The notes: generated by a model from the letters alone, not told the origin. Shown: positions 28,101 to 37,463, counted from the stretch's first letter. The stretch: 64,000 nt of DNA from Candidatus Eiseniibacteriota bacterium (GCA_023129715.1 JAGMBO010000044.1:62001-126000); one strand, 5' to 3'. Translations and numbers: made by a program.

Positions 28101-31100
28101 ACCCGACGATCCAGGCGGCGATCGATGCCGCCATCGGGGGGGACGTTGTCGAGCTGGGCGATGGAACCTACTCGGGCACGGGGAACCGCGACCTCGACTT
28201 CCTCGGCAAGGCGATCACCGTGCGCTCGGGGAGCGGAGATCCGGGGGCCTGCATCATCGACTGCGGCGGCAGCGCCGCGGAGAACCATCGCGGCGTCACG
28301 TTTCAATCGAGCGAGGGCTACAGCTCCGTGCTCGAGGGCGTGACGATCCGCTATGGCTACACCTACCAGGGTGGGGGCATCTACATCTCCGCCTCGTCGC
28401 CGTGGATCCTCAACTGCCACATTGATCTCAACACGGCGACCAACAGCGGTGGCGGCATCTACTCGACGTCGATCTATACACCGATCATTCAGGACTGCCG
28501 GATCTACGCGAATGTGGCCAATGTCGACGGCGGTGGGATCGGCTGCTACGACGGGCGGCTCTCGGTACAGTCCTGCACGCTGCAGCTCAATCACTCCAGC
28601 TTCGACGGCGGCGCGATGATGGTCTGGAACTCCGATGTCACGCTGACCGATTGTGAGTTGCTCGGCAATTCCGCCAGCGACGACGGCGGCGCGCTTTGTC
28701 TGCGCGAGGGCAGCGAGCCGAATATCAGCGGCACGATCGTCGCCGGCAATACGGCGAACGATAACGGCGGGGGGGTCTACAGCTACGGCAACGTGATCGC
28801 CAACTACTCGGACTGCACGATCTCGGGCAACAGCGCGCCGACCGGTGGGGGATTCTCGCTGCGCAGCACGAGCAGCGCCTCGCTGCGCAATTCGATCGTC
28901 GCGTTCTCGCCGACCGGCGCGAGCACCTTCTGCGATGCGACCAGCAGTGTCACGACCACCTGCACCGATGTCTACGGCAACGCGGGCGGAGACTGGGTCG
29001 GATGTGTCGCGGGGCAGTCGGGGACCAATGACAATCTCGCCGCGGATCCGCTGTTCTGTTTACCGGAGAACTATGACTTCGAACTCCACCTCGACTCCCC
29101 ATGTGCTGCGGGGAACAACCCGGATTGCGGGCAGATTGGGGCGCGCGGGATCGGCTGCGGCCCCTCGGTGCCGCTGACGGTGCTGGTCAAGCCGGACGGG
29201 ACGGGGGATTACCCGACGATCCAGGCGGCGCTCGATGACCTGCTCAATGGCAGCATTGTCGAGCTGGCCGACGGGATCTTCACCGGATCGGGCAACCGGG
29301 ACATCGACTTCGTGGCCAAGATGATCACGGTGCGCTCTCAGAGCGGCGACTCCTCGGCTTGTGTCATCGACTGCGGCGGCAGCGCGGCTGATCCTCACCG
29401 AGCCTTCTACTTTCACTATGCGGAGGGCAGCCAGACCCGCGTCGAGCGGGTGACGATCCGCAATGGCTATGCCGAGGAACTGGGAGGTGCGATCTACTGC
29501 GTCCATCTGTCCTCTCCCGCGATCATCGGCTGTGTCTTCGAGGACAATGTCAGCGACGGAATCGCCGGGGCGATCGCCTGTGACTACTCTTCCTCCCCGA
29601 CGATTCAGGGGTGCCGTTTCGAGAACAACCATGCGGTGACCTGGGGCGGCGCGATCGATCTGTGGCGCAACTCCTCACCGACGATCAGTGACTGTGCCTT
29701 CATCGGGAATACCACCGGCGCCGGCGGGGCGATCGATGCCTACTCCGATTCCTCGCCGAGTATCGTGCGCTGCACCTTCATCGGCAACGAGGCGGTCCGG
29801 GGGGGCGCGCTCTTCGCGGAGGAGACACTGCTCGATCCATGCGATTGTTCGTTCTATGCCAACTCCGCGCCGCCGCAGAGCCGGAAGGCAGCGCTGCCGG
29901 GTGAGGACTTCGAGGCGATCATCTCCGGGCGCGTCTGGTCGGGCGGGGTTCGCAGTGCCGGTGGGGCTGTGATCTATGCCTATGCCGGAGCGACGGTGAC
30001 ACTAGAGCGCTCGATCCTGGCCTTCAGCGCGCTGGGGGAAGCGGTGCTCTGCGAGGGGGACGGAAGCGCGACGCTTTCGTGTTGCGATGTCTATGGCAAT
30101 GCCGGCGGCGACTGGGTCGGCTGCCTGGCGGGTCAGGAGGGCGCCAACGACAATCTGTGGGCCGATCCGCGCTTCTGCAACCCCGAGGCGGGCGCGTTGA
30201 CCTTGCAGGAGGCCTCTCCCTGCACGCAGCAGGCCAACCCGGGCTGCGGCCGAATCGGCGCTTGTGAGATCGGTTGCGGCTATCACCTGACCATCAACGC
30301 CGAGGGCACCGGCGACTGCTCGACGATCCAGGCGGCGATCGATGCCGCCGGATCCTGGGATGTGATCGAGCTACTCGATGGGACCTACACCGGGTCGGGC
30401 AACCGGGATCTCGACTACCAGGGGAAGGTGGTCACGGTTTGCTCCGCCAGCGGGAATCCCACCGACTGCGTCATCGACTGCGAGGGGAGCGTCTCAGAGA
30501 CGCACTACGGCGTCTATTTCCACACGGGTGAGACGGCGGATTGCCGGCTGGAGAACGTTACCATCACTGGCGGCTACACCGGCGCCGGTGGGGCGGTGAA
30601 GATCAACAATGTCGCGCCGACGATTGTGGGCTGCATCTTTACGGAAAACCATGCCACCGACAGTGGGGGGGCAATCCAGAACTACCAGGGAAATCCGACG
30701 ATCGCCAACTGCCTGATCGAAGGCAACACGGCGGACAATGCCGGGGGCGGGATGAACGCCAACGGTGCCACCGGGACGTTGAGCGGCTGCACCTTCCGCG
30801 GCAACTGGGCGCTGTGGGGCGGTGGCGGGCTCTACAACTACCACTCGAGCCCGCTGATCGATGACTGCATCTTCGACGGCAACACCTGCGACCACTGGGG
30901 TGGGGGGCTGCACAACACGCAGATCGACAGTCAGCCGACGGTCGTGGGCTGCACGTTCCACGGAAATGGCGCCCCCGCCGGCAGCGGGATCTACAATCGC
31001 GTCGATGCCCAGGTTGCGATCGAGAATACGATCATCGCCTTTGGCACCGGGGGCGAGGCGGTCTACTGCGGGGGGGAGAGCACGGCGATACTGACCTGCA

Positions 31101-31618
31101 GTGACGTCTACGGCAATGCGGGCGGCGACTGGAGCGGGTATCTCGCCGGACAAGAGGCGCTCCGCGACAACTTCTCCGCCGATCCACTCTTCTGCGATGC
31201 GGCGGCAGGTAACCTTTGGCTCCATGCCGATTCTCCCTGCGCTGAAGGCAACCACCCGGCCTGCGGCCGCGTCGGGGCGCTGGGCGTCGGGTGTGGCGCA
31301 TCCGATGTTGCCGCCGATGCAATCCTGCCGGAGGTGCTCTCGCTCGGGCCGGGCACGCCCAATCCATTCCGGAGGGGAGCGGAGTTCACCCTCGCCGTGC
31401 CGGCCGACCCCGGGGGCGTGCGCGTCGCACTTTGCGTCTACGATGCGAGCGGGCGGCGCATCCGCAGCCTGCTCGATGGTGCCATGGCGCCGGGTATCCA
31501 CCGCCTGACCTGGGACGGCACCAATGATGCCGGAGAGCCCGCGCGCAGCGGGATCTACTTCGTGCGCATGGAGGGTGCGGCGGGCGGGATGACTCGGCGG
31601 GTGGTGCTGATTCAGTGA
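25199..31618 (+). CDS. secreted 2139-aa C39-like cysteine protease / Fn3 / triple beta-helix protein
   Basis: ATG 25199 follows CCAGGAGG at proper spacing. A hydrophobic signal (TRLLLPALLAVFACSGLLGGARA) is followed by a propeptide-like region of about 300 aa. The C39-like/papain-fold domain has probable nucleophile C387 (WFGGCSPTSGSMVLNYY), H510 (GTAHSVAAVGY) and an Asn in CYNTWADGY. Three Fn3-like repeats (TLDWxDVxxAxxYxV) come next. Then three about 365-aa units each have a pectate-lyase-like right-handed beta-helix, opening GSGDYPTIQAAIDAA and closing with a GN-x2-CGxIGARGIGCG-type signature. A FlgD-Ig-like tail (GIHRLTWDGTNDAGEPARSGIYFV) ends it. Likely an extracellular self-processing or host/matrix-degrading surface protein; the substrate is unknown. 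Confidence 0.82.
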   Translation: MWNEHRCLAPGPDDPASAPPDSPPSGFRRRHALRTRLLLPALLAVFACSGLLGGARAWEESGRKPLRPPSDHSADRLREDRAAAPVLPQLAPCPLQGIGAVDAVALGPATTRSLAVFAQQAAVGEAGTVSSTATAATEIDRDTAVRLATARAHWQWGPQVRLGSVLPLHDPAGNLYAWDVDFTLDGAPLGAYMDVAEEWQAFCRERALTIETRTRRGESALPRETGSRRYGSVTVSATLDAPPIRGARAGVSSFYATGWKAAGVAAQVLGTTERQLVRILFTGSWERLFAFTDGTQTIFVQGHEPWGWYDGEAFAQHAKEDRLARQVYTQSRLQAKGRDLAGVVAEERERNAARIDDWLAGSMGTRSPIHIVGYAAEFIPYQWFGGCSPTSGSMVLNYYDELGWYGRITYYYSRDDDPVFGTLKCHVSDASRFMRVTMNTTDDTGRTFIWDIYPGMVEYANDYCDYNFSGGVEVTGDIVDWHFEDGVDMINGNHPFIFSSNFYPGAGTAHSVAAVGYDRGPDPDEYLCYNTWADGYVVESAPSAGGPLDYTHLAAPYPGGGSQYDVKLTYPDGHPWYSSCYPFGSFESGQSMTIQWINWGEPAHHVDIDYSPSAGAGWAEVVSGTADDGSYVWDVPCEVGDALGRIRISQYSSGGTLYSSDGSYGDFEFEDYDFPPSPTNCTPPSGAVCQPTAGTLDWDDVAEAEYYVVRIIPDGEPYYEVEVVSSAYHYSGFDPGRQYAWSARCVNTCGLHGASGGLRTFTIGPASLAAPTLLSPANDATCVVTTGTLDWSDVTDAGGYRIQLGWTCGGYSPVIQLTASQLDYNDLDPGRTYYWRVATRDACGNYGSYSDCWRFTCGSGTPQSPVLLLPANGAVDQSVTGMLDWQDVEGATAYRVRIGTSCGAGSEYLISSATSEFEYYSLDPGEIYFWQVQTKDACEQWGAYSDCFQFTIRAAATILVEADGSGDYPTIQAAIDAAIGGDVVELGDGTYSGTGNRDLDFLGKAITVRSGSGDPGACIIDCGGSAAENHRGVTFQSSEGYSSVLEGVTIRYGYTYQGGGIYISASSPWILNCHIDLNTATNSGGGIYSTSIYTPIIQDCRIYANVANVDGGGIGCYDGRLSVQSCTLQLNHSSFDGGAMMVWNSDVTLTDCELLGNSASDDGGALCLREGSEPNISGTIVAGNTANDNGGGVYSYGNVIANYSDCTISGNSAPTGGGFSLRSTSSASLRNSIVAFSPTGASTFCDATSSVTTTCTDVYGNAGGDWVGCVAGQSGTNDNLAADPLFCLPENYDFELHLDSPCAAGNNPDCGQIGARGIGCGPSVPLTVLVKPDGTGDYPTIQAALDDLLNGSIVELADGIFTGSGNRDIDFVAKMITVRSQSGDSSACVIDCGGSAADPHRAFYFHYAEGSQTRVERVTIRNGYAEELGGAIYCVHLSSPAIIGCVFEDNVSDGIAGAIACDYSSSPTIQGCRFENNHAVTWGGAIDLWRNSSPTISDCAFIGNTTGAGGAIDAYSDSSPSIVRCTFIGNEAVRGGALFAEETLLDPCDCSFYANSAPPQSRKAALPGEDFEAIISGRVWSGGVRSAGGAVIYAYAGATVTLERSILAFSALGEAVLCEGDGSATLSCCDVYGNAGGDWVGCLAGQEGANDNLWADPRFCNPEAGALTLQEASPCTQQANPGCGRIGACEIGCGYHLTINAEGTGDCSTIQAAIDAAGSWDVIELLDGTYTGSGNRDLDYQGKVVTVCSASGNPTDCVIDCEGSVSETHYGVYFHTGETADCRLENVTITGGYTGAGGAVKINNVAPTIVGCIFTENHATDSGGAIQNYQGNPTIANCLIEGNTADNAGGGMNANGATGTLSGCTFRGNWALWGGGGLYNYHSSPLIDDCIFDGNTCDHWGGGLHNTQIDSQPTVVGCTFHGNGAPAGSGIYNRVDAQVAIENTIIAFGTGGEAVYCGGESTAILTCSDVYGNAGGDWSGYLAGQEALRDNFSADPLFCDAAAGNLWLHADSPCAEGNHPACGRVGALGVGCGASDVAADAILPEVLSLGPGTPNPFRRGAEFTLAVPADPGGVRVALCVYDASGRRIRSLLDGAMAPGIHRLTWDGTNDAGEPARSGIYFVRMEGAAGGMTRRVVLIQ
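28067..31290 (+). repeat. three-fold repeat of a beta-helix module (about 1.1 kb per unit)
   Basis: Units start near 28067, 29182 and 30283. Each has D/E-G-x-G-D-x-x-TIQAA, then G-x-GNRD-x-DFxxK-x-x-TV, V-I-D-C-x-GS, several beta-helix rungs, DVYGNAGGDW and a Cys-rich end. Modules have diverged but keep the same order, so this is an internal triplication. Confidence 0.8.
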
Positions 31619-31771
31619 TGCTCGATCGCGGAACGAGGAAGGCACTGCTTCTCCGGCGGTGGGCGTCGAGGAGCCCGAGGGGAAGAGCGTGGGGCCAGGG
31701 TTCGCGAGGCCCGATCGTAAGAGCGTAGAGCCCGCTCTCATTTGGCACACCTGAGGCTACTGCTTAGGGTG

Positions 31772-34129
31772 ATGCCCGCCTACGACGACCCATCCACGCG
31801 CGGCGGCGCCCCGCTTTGGGGGCGGTGTCCAAGTGGTCTGCGCCGCCGAAGCCTCCGGTCGGAGCGGTTTCAGCTGAGCGTTGCGTTCAACCGGCAGCGG
31901 ATTGCCGCGGCGGCAGTCGGTCTGCTGGTTTTCTTGGGTCTGGGTGGTCCCCCTGGCGCTGCCACGGCGGCAGGCATGGCGATCGAGTCGGTGCGCACCA
32001 TTCATCCCCCGCGCATCGATGGCCGCCTCGACGATCCCGTCTGGCAAACGGCACCGGTCTGGCGCGAGTTCGTTGCCTTCCATCCCGAACCCGGTGCGTC
32101 TCCCTCGCAACCGACCGCGGTTCGCATCGTCCATGACAGCGAGGCGATCTATCTCGCTTACCGCTGCTTCGACGATCAGCCCGGGAGCATTCGGGCGGCT
32201 CTCGCCCCGCGTGATCAGGCCTTCGCGGATGACTGGGTCGGGCTGATCCTCGATCCCTTTGGTGATGGGCGCAGTGCAGTCCAACTGTTGGTCAATCCAT
32301 CGGGCTGTCAACTCGACGCCCGCATCCCGGGGGACGGCAGCGGAGACGACTTCTCCGTTGACTACTGTTTCGCGTCCGCCACCGCGCGCGACAGCAGCGG
32401 CTGGAGCGCCGAGTTGGCGATTCCGTTCGCCAGTCTGCGCTACCAGGCAGGAGACCCGATTGAGATGGGTCTCTTCGCCCTGCGTCATGTCAGTCGCACG
32501 GGAGAGCGGCTGGCAATGCCACCGATCCAACTTGGCGATTCCCATTGGCTCGCGCGGGGGCTGCGGGTGCGCTTCGCGGGGGTCGCCGAAGGTCCTCCAG
32601 TCGATCTCTTGCCCGCCCTCACCTGGCGCGCGCATGCCGGGCGGGGGCTGGATGGCGTTTGGTCGGAGCGCGATGACCAGGCCCAACTCGGCGGCAGTCT
32701 GCACTGGGCGCTGACCCATCACCTCGTGTTGAGCGCCGCCTACGAGCCCGACTTCAGTCAGGTCGAAGCCGACGCGCCCCAGGTCGAGGTCAATCAGCGC
32801 TTCCCCATCTACTATCCCGAGAAGCGTCCGTTCTTCCTGGAAGGTCGCGAGTTCTTCTGCATGTCCGCGGAGGGCGGTGCGCTGGGAGCGATCTTCCATA
32901 GCCGCACGATCGAGCAGCCGCGGTGGGGCGCAAAGTTGAGTGGGCGCATCGGACGGCGGCATGCACTGGGGCTACTCGTGGCCCGCGACGCGCCGGGTGA
33001 TCTCAGCGGGGCAGCCGGCGGCGCTGAGGGAAACGGCAGCCCCGGCACGGGGGCGAGTGCTGAGCTCCCGGAGGCGAGGATCCTCGTCGCCCGCTACGCC
33101 CATGTCCTCAGTCCGACCGCCACGGTGGGCGGCTATGCCGATCTCCGCGAGACCGCAGCGGGAACGGGCTCTGGGGATAAGCGCACGGCGACGATGGGCC
33201 TGGATGCCGATCTGCTCCTAGGCGCCAGTGTGCGGCTCGCCGGGCATTGGCTCCACAGCCGGGAGCAGGCAGAAGAGGAGGGCCCAGACGGCCATGCCTG
33301 GACGCTGCGGCTCCAGCGTCCGCGCGAGCGTTCCTTCCTGCAGCTACGCTGGCAGGCGGTCAGCCCGAGCTTCGTCTTGGGCAACGGCTATCTGCAGCGC
33401 CGGGGAATCCGCGAGGCGCGCCTCGATCTCGAAACACGTCTCTTTCCCGACGTCCGCGGCATCGAGCGGTTGATTCCCTGGCTGAGTGCCAACGGCGCCT
33501 GGGCCTGGGGTGGCCGGCGGACCGATCGCGGCGTGACTCTCGCACTGCGGGCTGAAGGTCAGCGGCAATCTGCGCTCGAGGTTGCCCGCCGCTGGTCCGA
33601 GGAGTTCTTCGCTGGGCTGACGATGGCAACCCACGCCTGGACGATCCAGGCCAGCACCCAGTGGATCGCGGGCGTGCAACTGCAGGCTATCACGCGGTGG
33701 GAGCGCGTGCCGTTCTATGATCCGTACGCCCCGGCGCCGGGGTGCGCGCGCACGATCGCGGCGGCCGTCACCCTGCAGCCGACCGAACACTGGGAAACCG
33801 CGCTGGAGACGACGATCCTGCGCTTCCGTCTCGAGGAAGCGAAAGCATCGCTCTACGACGATGCGATCCTCTCGGCGCGCATCCGCTGGCAGCCGAGTCG
33901 CTACCTCTTCTTCCGTGCAATCGGCGAGTGGAACGGCTTCGCCGGAGAACTACTCACCGACTGGTTGGCCTCATTCCGCTACGTGCCCGGAACGGTCGTG
34001 CACGTGGGCCTCGGCAACCTCTACCGCTACGAGGAGGAGGGCAGAGCCCTCTCCAGCAACCTGATCAGACGCAAGTACGAGCGGCAGCGAGAGCTCTTCC
34101 TGAAGATCGCCTATGGATTCCATTTCTGA
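31772..34129 (+). CDS. DUF5916 outer-membrane protein with N-terminal CBM9-like domain
   Basis: A 785-aa protein. Signal segment IAAAAVGLLVFLGLGGPPGAATA. A CBM9-like sugar-binding domain (IDGRLDDPVWQTAPV ... DDWVGLILDPFGDGRSA) is followed by the DUF5916 hallmark FSQVEADAPQVEVNQR-FPIYYPEKRPFFLEGREFF and a long beta-barrel-like C-terminus ending KIAYGFHF, a terminal aromatic as expected for outer-membrane barrels. DUF5916 proteins are common in FCB-group bacteria; their function is not established. The start is uncertain. ATG 31772 has TTAGGGTG directly upstream, and the n-region before the signal is unusually long (about 45 aa). Confidence 0.82.
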   Translation: MPAYDDPSTRGGAPLWGRCPSGLRRRSLRSERFQLSVAFNRQRIAAAAVGLLVFLGLGGPPGAATAAGMAIESVRTIHPPRIDGRLDDPVWQTAPVWREFVAFHPEPGASPSQPTAVRIVHDSEAIYLAYRCFDDQPGSIRAALAPRDQAFADDWVGLILDPFGDGRSAVQLLVNPSGCQLDARIPGDGSGDDFSVDYCFASATARDSSGWSAELAIPFASLRYQAGDPIEMGLFALRHVSRTGERLAMPPIQLGDSHWLARGLRVRFAGVAEGPPVDLLPALTWRAHAGRGLDGVWSERDDQAQLGGSLHWALTHHLVLSAAYEPDFSQVEADAPQVEVNQRFPIYYPEKRPFFLEGREFFCMSAEGGALGAIFHSRTIEQPRWGAKLSGRIGRRHALGLLVARDAPGDLSGAAGGAEGNGSPGTGASAELPEARILVARYAHVLSPTATVGGYADLRETAAGTGSGDKRTATMGLDADLLLGASVRLAGHWLHSREQAEEEGPDGHAWTLRLQRPRERSFLQLRWQAVSPSFVLGNGYLQRRGIREARLDLETRLFPDVRGIERLIPWLSANGAWAWGGRRTDRGVTLALRAEGQRQSALEVARRWSEEFFAGLTMATHAWTIQASTQWIAGVQLQAITRWERVPFYDPYAPAPGCARTIAAAVTLQPTEHWETALETTILRFRLEEAKASLYDDAILSARIRWQPSRYLFFRAIGEWNGFAGELLTDWLASFRYVPGTVVHVGLGNLYRYEEEGRALSSNLIRRKYERQRELFLKIAYGFHF

Positions 34130-34350
34130 CGTCGACTGCTCGCCCCTGGCACCCCGGTTCGGGGGAGGTTGCGGAGAGGGCGCTCCGCGAGTTCCGCAGC
34201 GAGCGCGCAAGCGTGAGCGAGGACGCCACACCCCCATAATGCCTGTCTGAGCGGGAGCCCTCTCTGGACCTCACCCCGGGAGACCTGGTGCGAAACGCGG
34301 GCGGGCCGGGCAACCGCGAGTCTGCGGGGCATGCAGCGGGCCCGAGCCGA
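34130..34350. other. convergent intergenic gap
   Basis: 221 bp between two convergent genes. GC-rich with only weak dyads; no clear T-tailed terminator on either strand and no ORF with family content. Confidence 0.35.
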
Positions 34351-36354
34351 TCACTCGATCGTCCGATAGTCCTCGTCGGCGTCTTCGAGGTAGGGCGAGC
34401 GCTGCCGGAAGCCTTCGAGGGCGCGGTCGAGCGGGGTCGGGCCGGCCGCAGGGTCCGGCGCGGTCGTGCGACCCGCTCCTCGCGACCTTGTTCGTCCCGG
34501 TGACTTGCCGCCCGCGCGGCTGCGCGTGCTCGCCCTGGCGGCGGAGGCCGCCCGCGCCTCTTCCGCCGCGTAGCCGGCCAGGCGGGCCAGTTCGCCGATC
34601 GTCTCACCGCGCGAGACCACCTCGAGCTCGGGGTCCTTCTTGTGATAGGTGACGAGCACCTCGGCCGGCTTGCCGAAGAGGTTGTGGTGATCGCCCATCA
34701 CATCCTGGTAGGCCCCCAGCAGAGCGATCGCCAGCAGATAGGGCCGGCCGGGTTGGCTGGCGTGCAGCTCGAGGACTTCTTTGACGTCGCGCACATCGGT
34801 GAAGCTGTCGATCACGCCGTCGGAGTCGCAGGTCAGGTCGACGAGGATGCCCTGCACAGTCGCCGGCTCCCCGAGGCGATGGATCGGCACGACGGGGAAG
34901 AGCTGCTCGATCGCCCAGGCATCGGGGACCGAGTGGAAGACGCTGAAGTTGGTCACGTATTTCGCCCGAAAGGTTTTCTCCAGGACGCGGAACTCATCGG
35001 AGATGTGATCCGTCTGGCGGGCAAAGGCGAGTGCGCGACGACAGATGCGGTAGAAATCCTGTTCGGCGCGCGCCTTGCGTTCCAACGAGAGATAGCCGAG
35101 GTCGAAGAGGTTGATGATCTCCCCGCGCGTCACTACCGCGTCGTGATAGTACTCGCGGAAGTTCTTCACCGAGATCTCCCGGGCGATCTCCTCCATTTCG
35201 AGCAGCTGCGGCGGCAGGTCGTCTTGATCCTTCTCGACCGCACCGGGAACCTCGTCGGGGGCGTAGTCGAGGGGCGCATCGCTCTCACGGCTCTCGCAAT
35301 TGGTGATCAGCAGCGAGTGGTGTGCCGTCAGCGCGCGGCCGCTCTCGGAGACCAGATCGGGAGTCGGGACCTCCTCTTCTTCGCAGACTTCCTGCACGGT
35401 GTAGACGACATTGTTGGCGAATTCCTGCATGGTGTAGTTGACACTGCTGTCCGAGGGCGTTCCGCTGCCGTCGTAGTCGATCCCTAAGCCGCCGCCGACG
35501 TTCAGCGTCGTCAGGGGCGCGCCGTGCTGGCGCAACTTCGCGTAGATGCGCGCGGCCTCCTTGACCGCATCCTTGATTCGCCGCACGCTGGTGATCTGGG
35601 ATCCGATGTGATAGTGGAGCACGCGCAACCGGTCGAGCAGCTCCTCGCGACGCAGGGCATCGACGGCGTAGAGCAGCTCCGAGGAGCCGAGGCCGAACTT
35701 GGCCGTCTCGCCTCCCGACGCTTCCCAGCGCCCGCTGCCGCGCTGATAGAGCCGGCAGCGCAGGCCGATCAAGGGCGCGCTACTCAAGGGCGCGCTACGC
35801 TCTCGCCGCACGGCGTCGATGACCATCGAGATCTCGCGCAGGCGCTCGATCACCAGCACGATCGGCACGCCGGCCGCGGCGGCCCGCGCCGCCATGGTGA
35901 CGAGCGTGGGGTCCTTGAATCCATTGATGCAGATCCAGGATCCGGGGGGCAGTGCGCGCGAGAGGGCGATCGCCAGCTCGGGCTTGCTACCGACCTCGAG
36001 CCCGAAGGCATCCGGGCGGCCGGCGGCGATCAGGCTCTCGACGACCGGCTTCATCGGGTTGACCTTCAGGGGATAGACGCTGCGATAAGAAGGCCGATAG
36101 CCGAACTCCTCGCGCGCCCGGTCGAAGCAGCGGTAGAGCTCCTTCAGTTGTGTTTGGAGCACTTGCGGGAAGCGCACCAGCAGGGGGGGCGCGAGGCCCT
36201 CTCCGGCCGCCAGACGCACGACGCTCGTCAGATCGACAGTACGCGCATCGCGGAAGGGCCGGACGAGCAAGTGTCCCGCGGGTCCGATCGCGAAGTAGCC
36301 TGCCCCCCACTCATCGATTCCGTAGGGGCTCTGGATCTTTCCATTGCGCGCCAT
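34351..36354 (-). CDS. speA: biosynthetic arginine decarboxylase
   Basis: A 667-aa PLP-dependent fold III decarboxylase that converts arginine to agmatine for polyamine synthesis. MARNGKIQSPYGIDEWGAGYFAIG is the SpeA N-terminus, K97 in SVYPLKVNPM is the PLP lysine, LNVGGGLGIDYDGS forms the phosphate-binding loop, and LTCDSDGVIDSF carries the active-site cysteine. The chosen ATG has GGAG 8 nt upstream; the 17-residue upstream extension is unsupported. The last 50 residues are an arginine/serine/proline-rich tail not typical of SpeA (RSRAGGKSPGRTRSRGAG). The PorV-like gene ends 101 bp upstream on the same strand, so shared transcription is possible. No speB or aguAB is in the window. Confidence 0.93.
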   Translation of the reverse strand: MARNGKIQSPYGIDEWGAGYFAIGPAGHLLVRPFRDARTVDLTSVVRLAAGEGLAPPLLVRFPQVLQTQLKELYRCFDRAREEFGYRPSYRSVYPLKVNPMKPVVESLIAAGRPDAFGLEVGSKPELAIALSRALPPGSWICINGFKDPTLVTMAARAAAAGVPIVLVIERLREISMVIDAVRRERSAPLSSAPLIGLRCRLYQRGSGRWEASGGETAKFGLGSSELLYAVDALRREELLDRLRVLHYHIGSQITSVRRIKDAVKEAARIYAKLRQHGAPLTTLNVGGGLGIDYDGSGTPSDSSVNYTMQEFANNVVYTVQEVCEEEEVPTPDLVSESGRALTAHHSLLITNCESRESDAPLDYAPDEVPGAVEKDQDDLPPQLLEMEEIAREISVKNFREYYHDAVVTRGEIINLFDLGYLSLERKARAEQDFYRICRRALAFARQTDHISDEFRVLEKTFRAKYVTNFSVFHSVPDAWAIEQLFPVVPIHRLGEPATVQGILVDLTCDSDGVIDSFTDVRDVKEVLELHASQPGRPYLLAIALLGAYQDVMGDHHNLFGKPAEVLVTYHKKDPELEVVSRGETIGELARLAGYAAEEARAASAARASTRSRAGGKSPGRTRSRGAGRTTAPDPAAGPTPLDRALEGFRQRSPYLEDADEDYRTIE

Positions 36355-36455
36355 GGCCCGTTCTCCACCAGCTCGAAGGATGCCGAAAGCCGGCGTGGCG
36401 GCCATGGGGGACCGCCCTCGTTGCCCTCATCGTGACAGCGCCGGTCGTGTTGCGC

Positions 36456-37463
36456 TCAGAAGGTGACATGTAGGCTGAGGCGGTGGGTCTCACCGAGCTC
36501 CTCGCGCCCCATGGCCAGCCCGTAGTCGAAGCCGATCTCGTTCCAGTGCAGGCCTGCACCGGCGGAACTCTGAAGGGTTGCCTCGTCTCCGTCGTCGCGC
36601 CAGCGCAGGCCGCCACGCAGGACGAGGGTGCGCCCGATCGCCCGCCACTCCGCTCCGCAGGCCGCCTCATAGAGTGCAGCGGCCTCGAGGTCGTAGCTCA
36701 CCGTCAGGGGCACTGCCAGGGTCCGGTGGGGCCGGAGCGCGAGGCCCGCCTCGGCGGCGGGGCGCAGCTGATCCTGGGAGCTCTGATCCCAGGAGAGGCT
36801 CGAGAAGAGCGAACGCAGCACGAGACTCGCCTCGAGACAGGGGCGCAGCGAGCGGCTGAGAGCGAAGTCGAAGGAGAAGCCGCGCGCGCCGACGCCATCT
36901 AGGTCGCTGCGCACCAGCAGGCCGTGGGCCGCGAACCCGTAGGCGAGGCCCCCCCAGCCCCGCGCGGCGTAGGCGAGCGACAGATCATACTCGGCATACG
37001 CCTCCGGCTCGGGGTCGAGATCGACCCAGGTCGCCTGGAGTCCGAAACCGAAGCAACTGCCCACGTCGCCTTTCCGGCGCTGAATGCGCCCTTCCTGCCA
37101 GCCGACTTCGTGGCGTCCACGGGGAAAGGCGCAGAAGAGCGCCGCGTGGTGCACGAGATCGAGACTGAAGAGGTCGGCATGGGTGGCCGTCAGCCCGCGG
37201 TTGCGCACGGCGATCAAGCGCGCGGGATTCCAGTGCACCGCCGTGGGATCATCGACCAGCGGCGCCAAGGCGCCAGCGAGGGCGGTTCCGCGGCCACCGG
37301 GTTCGAGATCGGCGAACGCGCCGGTCACCGCCCAATTCCCGTCACCGGCGCGCGCCGTTGCGGCCGCGCCGAGCAGGAGCAACAGGACGAGCAGGATCGA
37401 CCCGGCCGCCAAACCGGTGTAATCCCGCCGCGTAGGCCTGTGCTGGTCAGCGCTGGAATACAA
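36456..37463 (-). CDS. PorV/FadL-like outer-membrane beta-barrel protein
   Basis: A 335-aa protein. The signal peptide (RDYTGLAAGSILLVLLLLLGAAATARA) is followed by GRGTALAGALAPLVDDPTAVHWNPARL, the A-x-x-D-D-x-x-A-x-x-x-NPA-x-L motif of PorV/PorQ and other FadL-like barrels, then about 14 amphipathic strands ending LSLHVTF with a terminal Phe. I chose a TTG start at 37463 because AGGAGA lies 9 nt upstream and it supplies the basic n-region; it overlaps the preceding gene by 17 bp. The track ORF to 37856 is read-through in another gene. In type IX secretion PorV carries substrates with C-terminal signals; its coupling to a FlgD-tailed protein gene fits such a role. Confidence 0.72.
   Translation of the reverse strand: MYSSADQHRPTRRDYTGLAAGSILLVLLLLLGAAATARAGDGNWAVTGAFADLEPGGRGTALAGALAPLVDDPTAVHWNPARLIAVRNRGLTATHADLFSLDLVHHAALFCAFPRGRHEVGWQEGRIQRRKGDVGSCFGFGLQATWVDLDPEPEAYAEYDLSLAYAARGWGGLAYGFAAHGLLVRSDLDGVGARGFSFDFALSRSLRPCLEASLVLRSLFSSLSWDQSSQDQLRPAAEAGLALRPHRTLAVPLTVSYDLEAAALYEAACGAEWRAIGRTLVLRGGLRWRDDGDEATLQSSAGAGLHWNEIGFDYGLAMGREELGETHRLSLHVTF

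Noticed and set aside
31743-31758. TGGCAC followed at GG-N10-GC spacing upstream of the DUF5916 gene, as a sigma-54 promoter
   Set aside because: The -12 half is AGGC rather than TTGC and the predicted start would lie about 4 nt before the chosen ATG, so it is probably chance.
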